Part shown: positions 9,426-19,382 of the stretch, piece by piece
Position numbering within the stretch: position 1 is the stretch's first letter
Layout: every line of letters begins with the position of its first letter
NCBI RefSeq assembly: GCF_004359215.1
Contig: NW_027152195.1
Coordinates: 251,885 to 284,566, forward strand
Length of the DNA stretch: 32,682 bases
DNA from: Bremia lactucae
Taxonomy: Eukaryota > Oomycota > Peronosporomycetes > Peronosporales > Peronosporaceae
Direction of reading: 5' to 3'
Position numbers and translations under genes: made by a program
The notes under the pieces: model-generated
What the model saw: the letters and a program-made list of their open reading frames with translations, nothing else
Database searches by the model: none
Told to the model about the DNA's origin: nothing

Positions 9426-10229
9426 TATTGACAAAATTCTTGGTGTCAGCTTTGGTTGGACAGGTATTTTCGATTATAATTAAATCGTGCCAACAAAAAT
9501 CGGTTTAGAGCAAAAACGTCGAAATGCTAAATTTTGTGCTGGTGACCGTTTCGATCATGTGATTTTCATTTTTACTGTGTGAATAGACCATTCAAATCGG
9601 TAATATTCAAAGGCCAAATTATTAAGTAGGAGAATTTTCGCGTTCGTCGCAAATTATCACTTCATAATTTCTAATTGTAACTGTCCTAATAAAATCAGTG
9701 CATTTGGAGCTATTATTGCTGCTTTTGCACCATTCAGAAGAGAAACACACTTGTCACCTGACCAAAAACGACAAGTCGCGGAACTTTCGACGGCAAGCGC
9801 TTTGTCAGCTGATATTGTTCTACATCTCATTGCTAACCTCGATGTTTATTAATGAGCGCAAAAAATGAGCTTATCTCGCTTTTAAATTTAATATGTCAAG
9901 GTTGCGTTTTCTTGCGCTTACGTGTCTGATGTTGGATTGTAGGGCCCATCATCTTTTAAATTACACATCGTTACTGTCGTTACAGTCAAATAAGCCAATA
10001 AGTCGATGTGCAATTTTGAAGTAGCTTCAGCACAATCTCGCTTCAAAAAGCTATGTTTTGAAAGTGTTATTTTGACATGTGTTAACATTTAAATAAGTTA
10101 GGCAATTGTGACAAGGGTAATTGCAATCATTTTTACGGACTTCAGATGAACCTCACTAGTTGCCAACGTATTTTTTGGCACAGTCCGAATGTATTACTAG
10201 TTAAAGTTGTTACTGCCCTACGCAGTCAT
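9426..10229. other. Intergenic between NudC and the SS18-like gene
   Basis: About 800 AT-rich bases. They should contain the NudC promoter (right of 9425) and the 3' UTR of the SS18-like gene (left of 10230). No coding frame or repeat is recognised. Confidence 0.5.
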
Positions 10230-11374
10230 CTAATTGTTCATTTGACCCGATGCATCAGCCATGGAGCCCGAGTTCATAGGTCCGTTCATCTGAATAGAAG
10301 CCATTCCTTGCTGAGGCATCTGCACATTCTGATGAGGTACACCTTGTTGGCTCAAAGACATACTCTGCTGCAATGCCGCCATGTTTTGCTGTATACTTTG
10401 TTGAGGCGTGGCCATGCTTGGCTGAGGCATTCCCATGCTTTGTTGAACCATCGCCATGCTTTGATGAGAAAGGCTTTGCTGCTGCAAAGCCTGCTGAAGC
10501 ATATCTTGTTGTGACATTTCTTGCGTTCCTGAACTTAAGCGCTGCATTTGCGTTTGAGGCATCATGCTATAGCTTTGTGGACCCATCTGAAAGCTCATAT
10601 TGGATGCCATGGCACTTCGGCTATCAGTGTAGTTGCTTGGAATGGCGTTGTTCAGGCGGACAGGATGAGGCACACTTTCAGGCACGCCAAAGGGCATGCC
10701 ACCATTAGCAAAGCGCTGCTGTTGTTGCGGTTGTTGTTGTTGTGTCATAGAGTTCATCTGTGCATACTGTTGACTGATTAATGGATTTATACGTGCTTGG
10801 TACTGAGCCTGGGCATAAGCCTGCGCCTGAGCTTGCGCTTGGAGCCGTGCTTGAACCTGCGCCTGGGCTTGAGCTCTCGCCTGTGCTTGAGCCTGAGCTT
10901 GAGCTTGAAGCTGCGCCTGATTTGACATTGGCATCTGCATCATCTCTGATCGGGCATAGTGTTGATGCTGCTGCTGGGTCATTTGAGACTGTCTCAAAGC
11001 CTGCGGCTGTCTCGGGGACGTCTCCGAAGACTCGTCTGCCCACTTGGCCAGCGTCATTAGATTCTTATTAAGATTTTTACGCTTCTTGTCTAGCTTTTCG
11101 GTAAACTCCCCTAGCTGTGCAGTTCCTTTTCCATGTTTGATCTGCGTATTTAGTTCGATGATTTCGACGATGAGACTCGAGTTTTCGTCCAGCATTGCCT
11201 ATTCATACGAAAGTCAAGAAAGCCCCGGTCCGTGACTAATGGAGAGCGCACCTGAATCTGTTCGGTGCCAATCTGCTTGAGCTCTTGAGGCTGTCGTTGT
11301 GGATGTTGAAATTGCTGCGGCAACGGGTAGGCACGGTTTATAGCCATTTGCGGGACCGTCGTCCCCATGTCCAT
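10230..11374 (-). CDS. SS18/GIF (SSXT) family transcriptional coactivator
   Basis: Exon 1 (11374-11252) and exon 2 (11198-10230) are joined across a 53-nt GT-AG intron, giving 363 residues. The intron falls inside the conserved domain, at EQIQ/AMLDEN. Residues about 31-97 match the SSXT (SNH) domain: EQIQAMLDENSSLIVEIIEL followed by a KNLNKNLMTLAKWAD helix. This domain binds chromatin-remodelling partners in SS18 and growth-regulating factors in plant GIF proteins. The remainder is a Gln/Met/Ser-rich low-complexity tail. It contains a run of alternating Gln-Ala dipeptides at about 155-185 and repeated QQSM units, resembling the QPGY-rich activation region of SS18. The expected location is the nucleus. 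The repeat tracts may vary in length between strains. Confidence 0.85.
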
Positions 11375-11456
11375 GTTTCTGATTGTACCTTATTCGTCTA
11401 TTGGATGAATTTCATGCCAAAATATGCTCCATTAACCAAGAAACCAAGATAAAGGC
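11375..11456. promoter_or_regulatory. 82-bp divergent intergenic region, likely bidirectional promoter
   Basis: This separates the ATG of the SS18-like gene (11374, -) from the ATG of the mL59-like gene (11457, +). Such a short gap leaves room only for a shared promoter and very short 5' UTRs. No TATA box is seen. Confidence 0.45.
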
Positions 11457-11915
11457 ATGCAGCGCTTCCTTCGACTGAGTGCGACAGAGGCAGAGGCCGC
11501 CATGAAGCCCCGACTGGTGGACGGTAAGTGGAAACAACCAATGATCTCTGGTCGAAAAATTGCTATGGTGAAGAAGCACGCGCTACGCAACGGCGTCGTG
11601 GGTACGTGGGAAGAAGGGAAGGGTGGCTGGCTCGAGACGTGGAACCGACCCGAAAAGCACCATGTGATGCGGCCTCTTAAGGGACACAAGAATCAGCGTA
11701 ACGAGTTTGAACGGTTAGCGATGTTCGGATGGCAGTGCTTATTCCTCGTAATTTGACTTGTTGGTTGTGCATTTTTCTCTTCAATTAGCGTCCAGAAGTT
11801 GCAGGCGGCACTGGCGGCCATGCCCAGCAAGATCGCTGACCACAAGAAAGCAGTTCAACAAGCCAAGCCGCTCAAGGGTCTTGATAAATGGCTCAACGAG
11901 AAGGATCCTTATTAG
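11457..11915 (+). CDS. Probable mitochondrial large-subunit ribosomal protein mL59
   Basis: Exon 1 is 11457-11713 and exon 2 is 11789-11915, split by a 75-nt intron (GTTAGC donor, polypyrimidine tract, TTAG acceptor). The in-frame join, ERVQKLQAAL, gives 127 residues. The core KPRLVDGKWKQPMISGRKIA followed by KKHALRNG resembles the mL59 motif, in which a short basic segment before a helix contacts rRNA. The exon-2 helix is Ala/Lys-rich and ends KGLDKWLNEKDPY. The basic N-terminus (MQRFLRLSATEAEA) could serve mitochondrial import. The assignment rests on one motif and on size, so another small mitoribosomal protein is possible. It shares a promoter region with the SS18-like gene. Confidence 0.62.
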
Positions 11916-12416
11916 ATATCAAGCTAATGTTAAGTGAAGGAGGACGGGAACTCAGAGATTTTGCTTCCTCTTGTTGCAAATCAATTAGCTTTGAATTTTG
12001 AAAAGCAGAAAGCTATATCGCGAGATCATAAGTGCGTTATCCCTGCGAACGACAACAATGACAAAGCCTATTGTTAATATTACTCTTCTCAACCTTTCGT
12101 GGCAAACTATCATGCTCTAGATAAGGAGATTCAAATTTTGGGAAAGAATAACTTCTAAGCACCCATAGCTGGTTGACAATTGCAAAGTTCAACAGCGTGT
12201 AATTTTGATTCTACCTGCTCCGACGTAAGGGTGATACTGTATCAGAGGCAAAGTCTTTTTACTTTAAGATAACCAATGTATTGCAGACGATAGTTATGCT
12301 TGCAACAGCAAAAAAGTTCAAGAGGAGCAAGCTTCTACATTGCTCCATGTTTTCGATTTGACAGTCATTGCCCTCTCTCTTACAAGGTACGCAAATGCAG
12401 ATTGGTACTCGTAAAT
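11916..12416. other. Intergenic, gene/repeat boundary
   Basis: No gene is recognised. It holds the 3' UTR of the mL59-like gene and then AT-rich DNA leading to the first plus-strand LTR. It marks the change from gene-bearing to repeat-bearing DNA. Confidence 0.5.
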
Positions 12417-13378
12417 TGTAACGTGTGTCCGTTACATTAGTATTATTTCCCATAAAAAATATTATTTCTAATGAGAGGAAATAAATAAAGAAGTGTAAAT
12501 TATTATCTTCATAAACTTTGACTTAATAGTTCCAATAAAACCAAATTTGATATTATTGATGCAATAAGACATAAGCTCTATTGATTGGTTGATTTAAGTC
12601 TAAATCAACCCCGCCAATCGTTATAAGACACGATTGTGCGGTGCGCAAAGAGGCGCCGTACTTAGTTAGTCATTAATAATAAGCTCAGTAGTAGATTGAA
12701 GATCGTTGCGTAGCAAACTAAATATATTTATACAGTTTTACTTTTACCTAACTCGAATCCCTTGAATTACCGTTGATAGCTAAAGCCCCTTAGCTACTTG
12801 AAAACCTCCCTCTGTACCCTTGCGTACGTGAAATTTCGAGGCACCTCTCCTACTGTAGGCGGGCACGTCGTATTGCGGCCACGCTCTACTTAAACACACC
12901 CTAGCACAGCTAGGAAGCGGTTAAACCAGCTTCTCTTGCGTGCAGTGAGGTAGTGGTAATGGGCGCGTTAGCGACCTCACCCAACGCACTAAGTACTGTA
13001 GTTAAGTGTCGTCACGGGAGCGGTAATCCGGCTCCTCGCGTGCACTTACTAAATAGAAAGTAGTTTTCAGACTGATTTATATATTATCGCACTAAATATA
13101 AACACCTATTAATACCAATTAAAATGTTATCTCTATAAATAACATTTAATATGTAGTGCGAGCGTATCTTTCAAGATACCTCGCGTAACGGATGACGCTA
13201 GGCGTCATCCCTCCTAATGTGAATGCACCCATGTGTATCACATACATAAGGGTTGGTTACAAATGTGAACCACACCCGAGTGCGGGGCCTAATTACTTTA
13301 ATTAAGTAATTGACCATCCCCTTAGTTCACCAAATGTACGGGGACTCTGTAACATTAGGGCAACTTTAGCCAGTTACA
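12417..13378 (+). repeat. LTR, family 1 (copy A)
   Basis: The right end is well defined: AGGGCAACTTTAGCCAGTTACA at 13357-13378, alignable with the LTRs ending at 18734 and 23870 and with the inverted fragment at 4865. Alignment to copy B reaches left to about 12885 (a conserved GTGCAGTGAGGT block and GAGCGGTAATCCGGCTCC). The left end is set at the TGTAACG at 12417 by the TG...CA rule, but no second copy covers 12417-12885, so it is tentative. It is followed by a 132-bp leader and gag, so it acts as a 5' LTR. Confidence 0.6.
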
Positions 13379-13510
13379 CCATCTCCCCCTTAATGAACGA
13401 ATTTTTATTTTAAATTCGTCAAAGAGGAGCGAGGAACTGCGAGCAGCTTTACGCGCCGCTAATTCTCTCAATCATTGTAGCGACCTGTGTTTCCATACAC
13501 GGCGCCAAAG

Positions 13511-14449
13511 ATGCCACCTAAAAGGGGCAATATTGGTGGGTCGTCCGAGAAGACACCCACTCAACCTCGCGCTAAGCGCACGCGCCGCGTTAACTCGCCG
13601 GCCGCGTCCAATGCCATAGTCGAAACGCCGACAGCTGCTGCTGCTGTCGCGTTAAGGGGGCTAAAGGGTCCATACCACTTTAACAGTGAAGATGCTGATT
13701 CGTCGCTCATTGTCGACTACAATGAGTCGACACCGTTGCCATCACCTCATAGTAGCGATTCGGACAACGAGCTCATGTGGAAGGATGGTGGCGCATTATT
13801 GCCCATCCAAACTTCTCTCATGGCTCACAACATGGGGACAGCAACAGTTACGAATGCTGTCTCGCCGTCTGCGCTGGATAGCACAACGACAGGTAATGAG
13901 AGCGCTGCCCATGAAGGCGCAACCGCTTCTCCGTTGGTATAACCACAACGCCTTATACTCGACCATAATCCTAATGGTTCCGACATAGAAGATTCTGAGC
14001 CTAAAGCTCCGCCGACGACACGTAAACGCGCTCAGTCGGTGTCACAAGCCAGTCATTTGAACGTTGCTATGCGACGCGTGGCATATCACCAATGCACCCT
14101 CCATCTAAACGGCTCTGTTTAAACGGGCCAAGAGCGTCGCTCCTAGAACGCGCTCTTCTAGACGCACATAAATATTATGGCGTCTTTAAATCACGGAGGG
14201 CTCAGGGAAAAGCGCTAGGGCGTATTTTCCCGATCCCGGTTGTGTTGCGTTCAAATGAAACACCCGACCAGTACGAGGCAGAATTCCGGTGCCGCATTCA
14301 TCCGCATTCCGATACGATGAAGCAGCGGTCGCAACGAATTAATTTCGCCCGCTTGCGTGTGAAAGAAATCATGGGCGGTACTGTACCCCCTGCTTCTTCT
14401 CACAACGCTGCTTCTGCTAGTCCATTTGAGACTAGCGAAGAGGCCTCAG
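13511..14449 (+). pseudogene. Gypsy gag, 5' part (copy A)
   Basis: Starts MPPKRGNIGGSSEKTP, 132 bp after the LTR. Coding in the first frame is basic then Ser/Thr/Pro-rich and stops at 13939. Coding sense continues in other frames through 14092-14449 (DAHKYYGVFKSRRAQGKALG, QRSQRINFARLRVKEIMGG), showing frameshifts. A related but more decayed gag start is at 18869. At 14450 the plus-strand reading meets a minus-strand chromodomain, so this gag is cut there. Confidence 0.65.
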
Positions 14450-14640
14450 CTAGTGCTCCATTTTATAGGCAGCTACCAAGCCGGGCTCATCAATATGTAG
14501 GGTATCGATCGGTTCCCAAGAGTCAAAAATCTTCGGGTAAACTTTCCATTGGACGAGGATCTGATACATTTGCCTCACGGAGCGGAGGGCAAGCAACCTT
14601 CCAGCAAGGAAGCGTTGATTCCCACCCGCATCCATCAGTG
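14450..14640 (-). pseudogene. Chromodomain fragment of a chromoviral integrase
   Basis: The minus-strand reading gives YQILVQWKVYPKIFDSWEP and then HIDEPGLVAAYKMEH and a stop. This matches a chromodomain: an aromatic residue before LVKW, the WEP motif and a terminal amphipathic helix. In chromoviruses this sits at the integrase C-terminus and guides insertion into marked chromatin. Here it has no integrase core attached and lies antisense between two plus-strand gag pieces. Confidence 0.72.
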
Positions 14641-14679
14641 CAGGCGGCGTCCGATAGGACTGGCGATCTCGCCCACCGG

Positions 14680-15200
14680 CATTAAGCGCTGCTGAACGAC
14701 GTATTGCGGATCTCGAGGGTCATGTCTCGCGACTGCCCTCGCATATTCAGGATGTCCGAGTGAAGTCTCGTCAGGGTTGTGAACGCCTGAAGACTCTCGC
14801 ATGGACCTCTTTGAGTGGATAATGCTGAGGGATCCGCGTTACTCGCGTGATGTCCTTCGCTCTCCAAGTCCTGTTCGTGGTGGGAGGCGTCGGTCCGACA
14901 GCTTTTCGCCTTCACCGTCCCCCTCACCCGAACGACGCTCGACTCACAGTCGGCGTCACGAATGGTTTCCTAGACGGACGGGGATATGCGACCTCACTTG
15001 GGCCTTCATACCGTTTCAGACGCCCCACGTAAAATACGTGGTGCGTCTCTTATACGGGGGAAGGGTAAGCCTATAATTTAGGCCTCCAACCTCTTCAACC
15101 ACTGTTAAGGGCCCAATGAGACGCGGCAACAACTACGTAGTACCTCCAGGAAGTACAGAAATTGAATTCTGAGGTAGGGTAGCAGTTAATAGTACTTTTT
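14680..15200 (+). pseudogene. Gypsy gag, coiled-coil part (copy A)
   Basis: The frame reads AERRIADLEGHVSRLPSHIQ and then VKSRQGCERLKTL, after which two extra bases relative to the copy near 31045 shift the frame; LRDPRYSRDVLRSPSPVRGG continues in the next frame. The homologous region at 30946-31440 keeps one frame through this point, so this copy is inactivated. Confidence 0.6.
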
Positions 15201-15204
15201 TCAC

Positions 15205-15492
15205 CCACACCGATCATAGGCAAGGAGGCAGCTCTCTTGTTCCTGGATCATGTATACCGACTACACGGGATGCCCGAGTCCATAGTATCGTACCGGGATC
15301 CACGTTTTACGTCTAGATTTTGGCAACATGTGTTCGAGCTGCTAGGTACCAAGCTCCACATGTCGACCGCGGATCATCCCCAGACCGATGGCCAAACAGA
15401 ACGTACCAATCGAGTCGTGGCGGATGTCTTGCGCATTATAGCAAATCCCAAAGAGTGGAGCAAGCAACTTCCCTTTGTGGAGGTCGCTATAA
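15205..15492 (+). pseudogene. Integrase core fragment with lost catalytic Asp
   Basis: The reading GKEAALLFLDHVYRLHGMPE and later DPRFTSRFW and HPQTDGQTERTNR is the central gypsy integrase (rve) domain. The second catalytic Asp is replaced by Tyr (TAC at 15291-15293, SYRDP). The homologous integrase on the minus strand at 31.6-32.2 kb keeps Asp (SDWDP). The first catalytic Asp and everything upstream are missing. The fragment stops where minus-strand reverse transcriptase begins. Confidence 0.75.
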
Positions 15493-16838
15493 GTACCTGA
15501 TAGTAGCCATCATTCAAATCCAACTCGAAAGAGATAGTTGACTTTCCCATGGAGTTCAACAAGACATCTTACCGCGGGATCGGAATGGTCGCCGTGTTCA
15601 GCTTATTGTAAGCATGAACCACGCGCCATCCACCTGTGGCGTTACGCACACAAAAGGTCGGGCTGCAGTGAGGCGATTTGCTCTCACGCACATGTCCCGC
15701 CTTGGCTCGCTTGTCGAAGAACCCATCGATATAATCGACTTGTTCTTCCGGCAACGGCCATTGCCTCGTCACAAAATACTTGGTTCCAGTCTCGAGGTCT
15801 ATCTCGTGCCCGAAGCCCCTGTCTGCTGGTAGGCGGCTCGGCACTTCTTCTGGGAACACATCGCGATGTTTCCACAGAACCTCAAAGAATGGACTGTCTC
15901 TCAAGGCATCCCAGCCTTGAGCAGCGAACCGTTTCTTTTTGTCCGTTTCTAGGACGCCCTCGTCCATTGTGGACGACGAGCAACAGTCCACCAAGTTCTC
16001 TTCTGGAACTTGTGTGATTATTTTGTGGATCTTTCTTCCTTTTTTTCGGCAAGGAAAATATCCCACGATATCTCCGGGAGATTTACTATCTCCTCGGCAG
16101 ATTTTAAGACTTGCCGGAGCACCTCAACTAAGGATGCCTCCGCAATTTCGTCTTTTAACGGCCTCGAACACCTCGTTCAAAGACCCGTCCTCTTTATTAG
16201 GGAATGATCCAAATGTATTCCATTTAGACGTGCCTTTGATCGTCCTTATCTGTCGGGTACTCGTTCTTCGAGTCACCGATACCTTTGACTGGGAAGCGGG
16301 TGCCGTTGCACTCCTGGCTAATGCATTCCTTTAACCGCACCAGGCTCTAGGCACTGTACCGGTTTATGCGACGCTTGACTTCCTGTCAGCTCGCCGTCTA
16401 CTGGCGCAGGCTCTCGGCTCTGTGCAAAACTATGGGACACATGACTTCTTGTCATTGTCCTTTTCACTACCCTAGTCTCCACGAGCTGGGTAGATATAAG
16501 TGACGTTTGACATCCCGTCAACGTATCCTTAACTGTGGTCAGTTGCATAAGCCTCTCGCAGGAGCACATCCTTTCTGGTGTCCTGCATAGAGTTCGCAAC
16601 TGTGCGTGTACGCCAGTCTATCCCCATGGTTGGTGTTTTGCCAACCATGGCATGCCAAGGAATAGGTCATACGGCCTCTCCATACCTAGCTCTGTGACTT
16701 TTCTTTACAAGAGAAGTCACTAAAGCTGAAGGCGAGTTCTACCTGAACTCCCTCAGACTTAACGAGCGCGCCGTTCGCTAGACGAACGGTCGCCTCTTCT
16801 CGCTTGCCATCCTGGCAAAGCGACTCAAACATCGCCGG
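15490..16838 (-). pseudogene. Gypsy protease-reverse transcriptase fragment (copy 1)
   Basis: Read leftwards. The retropepsin C-terminal half (LANGALVKSEGVQVELAF, then DLFLGMPWLA in another frame) is followed by a linker. The RT N-terminal part is at 16066-15569 (RGFGHEIDLETGTKYFVTRQ, RESKSPHCSPTFCVRN, GGWRVVHAYNKLN). After a frameshift comes the first catalytic motif region, FELDLNDGYYQ, and then the sequence stops. The YxDD box, RNase H and integrase are absent. The protease active-site part is lost because the copy ends at 16838. Confidence 0.8.
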
Positions 16839-16898
16839 AGATCGAATCCGGGACCTCTTGCACCCTAAGCGAGAATCATACCACTAGACCACAAGGCC
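16834..16898 (-). pseudogene. Truncated tRNA-Pro(AGG), unit 1
   Basis: Reads from 16898 leftwards as the 5' acceptor strand GGCCTTG, D arm, anticodon loop TTAGGGT (anticodon AGG) and a complete T arm. The 3' acceptor strand is replaced by retroelement sequence. The shared GCCGG at 16834-16838 is the join. Confidence 0.75.
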
Positions 16899-17187
16899 AA
16901 CAACCTGTTCACAGACACATTTATTTTTCATCGCACAGACATGCGGCCCTATTATATCGCAGCTTATTTCGCTTGTCTATTCAGTAATCCCCTTTGATTT
17001 TTATCGAGATCGCATTTTTTTCGTCGTCTAGATCCATATTTCTCATATCTAGTATTGTAGTATCGTTCTGGGAGCCCTCGAGGCCGCAACAACTTATTGT
17101 GCACGCCCGCGGAGCCATCGAAGAGCCTCAGATGCGTCAGCCTTAAAAAGAAAGAGGGGGTGTATTTTCAAATGGCAAGCAAGAACA

Positions 17188-17259
17188 GGGCCTTGCCGGA
17201 GATCGAATCCGGGACCTCTTGCACCCTAAGCGAGAATCATACCACTAGACCACAAGGCC
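17188..17259 (-). tRNA. tRNA-Pro(AGG), unit 2
   Basis: 72 nt including the discriminator C, which is usual for eukaryotic tRNA-Pro. The acceptor GGCCTTG pairs fully with CAAGGCC. D arm GTCT-AGTGGTAT-GAT, anticodon loop TTAGGGT, T arm CCGGA-TTCGATC-TCCGG. The anticodon stem (CTCGC/GCAAG) has one C-A mismatch. No T4 run follows closely; the first is about 75 nt downstream. It may be functional or weakly decayed. Confidence 0.75.
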
Positions 17260-17552
17260 AACAACCTGTTCACAGACACATTTATTTTTCATCGCACAGA
17301 CATGCGGCCCTATAATATCGCAGCTTATTTCGCTTGTCTATTCAGTAATCCCCTGTGATTTTTATCGAGATCGCATTATTTTCGTCGTCTAGATCCATAT
17401 TTCTCATATCTAGTATTGTAGTATCGTTCTGGGAGCCCTCGAGGCCGCAACAACTTATTGTGCACGCCCGCGGAGCCATCCAAGAGCCTCAGTTGCGTCA
17501 ACCTTAACCTAACGAAAGAGGGGGGTGTATTTTCAAATGGCAAGCAAGATCA

Positions 17553-17624
17553 GGGCCTTGCTGGAGATCGAATCCGAGACCTCTCGCACCCTAAGCGAGA
17601 ATCGTACCACTCGACTACAAGGCC
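17553..17624 (-). tRNA. tRNA-Pro(AGG)-like, unit 3
   Basis: Same 72-nt layout with a perfect acceptor stem and a perfect CTCGC/GCGAG anticodon stem. The T stem (TCGGA/TCCAG) carries a mismatch and a wobble, so it is partly decayed. Confidence 0.62.
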
Positions 17625-17909
17625 AACAAACCGGCCGCAGGCACATCTATTTTTTTATCGCACATGCATTCGACCTTATTTTGTTGCAGCTTATGTCGCT
17701 TGTTTATTCGGTAGCACCCTTTTATTTCTTATCGAGCTTACACCATTTCGTCATCAAGATATATATATATAATTTTGTAGCATTGTGTTGTCGTTCTAGG
17801 AGCACCAGAGGCCGCCAAAACTTATTGAGCACGCCAGCAGAACTTTTGAAAGGGTCTCTGGTGCAGATTAAGAAACGAAGGGGGGTGTTTTCAAGTGGCA
17901 AGCAAGAGC

Positions 17910-17982
17910 ACGGCCTTGCTGGAGATCGATTCCGGGATCCCTCGCGCCCTAAGCGAGAGTCATACAATTAGACCACAAGCCC
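17910..17982 (-). pseudogene. Decayed tRNA-Pro(AGG), unit 4
   Basis: Keeps the anticodon loop TTAGGGC and stem CTCGC/GCGAG. It has an acceptor mismatch (GGGCTTG against CAAGGCC), an altered D loop and a changed discriminator. Most likely a pseudogene. Confidence 0.65.
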
Positions 17983-18259
17983 AGCAAGCCGGACACAGCC
18001 ACATTTATTTTTCATCGCACTAATACATGACCTTATAATGTTGCAGCTTATGTCGCTTGTCAATTTGGTGACCCCCTTCGATTTTCACCGAGAGTTGATG
18101 CAACCTCGAGTACACCCAGAACAACAATACAGTACTAGAAAGTAGAAATATAGACTTTTTAGAAGGAATATAACACGAAACGTTGCGCTTCTTGTTCGAT
18201 TATATAGCCCTCAACCGTATGGCGAGTTAATTTTGCAGAACAATTCTCATTTTAGCGGC

Positions 18260-18735
18260 TTTTGACGCTTTACTTAAGCACACACCTTCGCACAGCGGGG
18301 AGGCGGTATGACCTTCTTCTCTCACGTGCAGTGAGGTGGTTGGTGGGCGCCTAAGCGACCTCACCCTAAGAACTATAAGCCTTAGTTAAAAGTGATGTCA
18401 CGGGAGCGGTAATCCGGCTCCACGCGCGCACTAACGAACTAGGACGTAATTTTCAGACTGATTTTGATTATATTTAAACGTATTAAATATAAAACTTCTT
18501 TTTAACCAATTATAAATGCCATCTCTGTAGCTATGGACTTATATGTATTGCGAGCGTATTATTCTAAATACCTCGTATCTTGGATGACGCTAGCTGTCGT
18601 CCCTCCTACTGTGAATGCACCCATGTGCATTGTGGTGGTTCTAATTACTTCACTTATGTAAATGACCATCCCCTTAAAAACACAGAGTGTTCTTTACGCG
18701 GATTGTGTAATATAGGGCAATTTTAGCCCGTTACC
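18260..18735 (+). repeat. LTR, family 1 (copy B), diverged
   Basis: Aligns with copy A from the TTTACTTAAGCACACAC stretch to TTTTAGCCCGTTAC at 18721-18734. It has many substitutions, and about 50 bases around 18638 present in copies A and C are missing. The final CA is lost. No match to copy A is seen in 18060-18260, so the true left end is unknown. Confidence 0.7.
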
Positions 18736-18868
18736 CCCCTTCCCTTTAAGGACGAATTCACATTTTGCAAATTCGTCAAATAGGAGCGAGGAACAGCGAA
18801 CTGCTTTACGCGCCGCTTTAATACTCTCAGTTACTCTAGCGACCTGTGTACATAACACGGCGCCAAAC

Positions 18869-19382
18869 ATGCCACCTAAAAGGGGCCAAACTGATGAATC
18901 GTCTGCATAGACACCCGCCCAACCACACACGAAGCGCACGCGCCGCGTTGACACGCCGCCGTCACTCAAAGCCACAGTTACAACGCCAGCAGCTACTGCT
19001 TCTGTCGCGGTGTTGACTATTCTGAATGATCCATCTCACTTTCACAGTGAGGATGTAGATCCGTTGCTCATTGTTGACTACAATGAGTCGACACCGCTGC
19101 CATCACCTCATAGTAGTGATGGGGACAGCGAGCTAATCAGGAAGGATGATGGCGCTTTATTGCCCATCTAATTTCACTCATTGCTACTAACATGGAGGCA
19201 AAAAAGTTTTTTAATGGTGTCTTGCGTCTGCGCTGGCTCGCGCAGCGCCCATTAATGAGAGCGCTGCCTATCTGCTTCTCCGTTGGGTTAAATTCACAAT
19301 ATTTTATGCTCAGACCATTATTTATTATGGTTCTGTCATAGAGAAGCCTGAGTGTTAAACTCCGCCGACGACACGTAAGCGT
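18869..19382 (+). pseudogene. Gypsy gag 5' part (copy B), diverged
   Basis: Starts MPPKRGQTDESSA and stops at once at a TAG (18907). The downstream sequence aligns with the gag at 13511-14029 but with many substitutions, indels and stops. At about 19361-19383 the match to copy A changes from diverged to identical. Confidence 0.7.

Larger units (their letters stand above)
14030..16838. repeat. 2.81-kb duplicated mosaic block, copy 1
   Basis: By eye it matches 19383-22191 base for base at an offset of 5353, with one difference found (T15658 against C21011). To the left the two loci remain alignable but are clearly diverged. To the right similarity ends at 16838, where this copy runs into a truncated tRNA-Pro. 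It contains gag, chromodomain, integrase, reverse transcriptase and protease fragments on both strands. Confidence 0.9.
16834..18060 (-). repeat. Tandem array of ~360-bp tRNA-Pro cassettes
   Basis: The tRNA T-stem position recurs at 16834, 17195, 17560 and 17917, spacings of 361, 365 and 357. The roughly 285-bp spacers also match: an ACACATTTATTTTTCATCGCAC block, a GTTCTGGGAGCC-like block, and GTGTATTTTCAAATGGCAAGC before the tRNA 3' end. Units 1 and 2 are closest to each other; units 3 and 4 are progressively more different. The array is therefore a set of head-to-tail duplications of one cassette. Confidence 0.85.

Noticed and set aside
10146..11071. Several plus-strand frames opposite the SS18-like gene
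   Set aside because: Low-complexity shadows of the Gln-rich tail; the minus strand has the SSXT domain and a clean intron.
12259..12453. 64-codon minus-strand frame with a hydrophobic Cys-rich segment
   Set aside because: No start context or homology, and it overlaps the probable LTR left end.
16318..16599. 93-codon minus-strand frame between protease and RT as a separate gene
   Set aside because: It is the linker of the same gypsy Pol reading, in one of its shifted frames.
17097..17971. Frames of 72-148 codons across the tRNA array
   Set aside because: They run through tRNA sequence and spacers and repeat with the unit; not protein coding.
16834..18060. CRISPR-like array because of regular spacing
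   Set aside because: The 360-bp units consist of tRNA plus conserved spacers; there are no short repeats with unique spacers, and the setting is eukaryotic.
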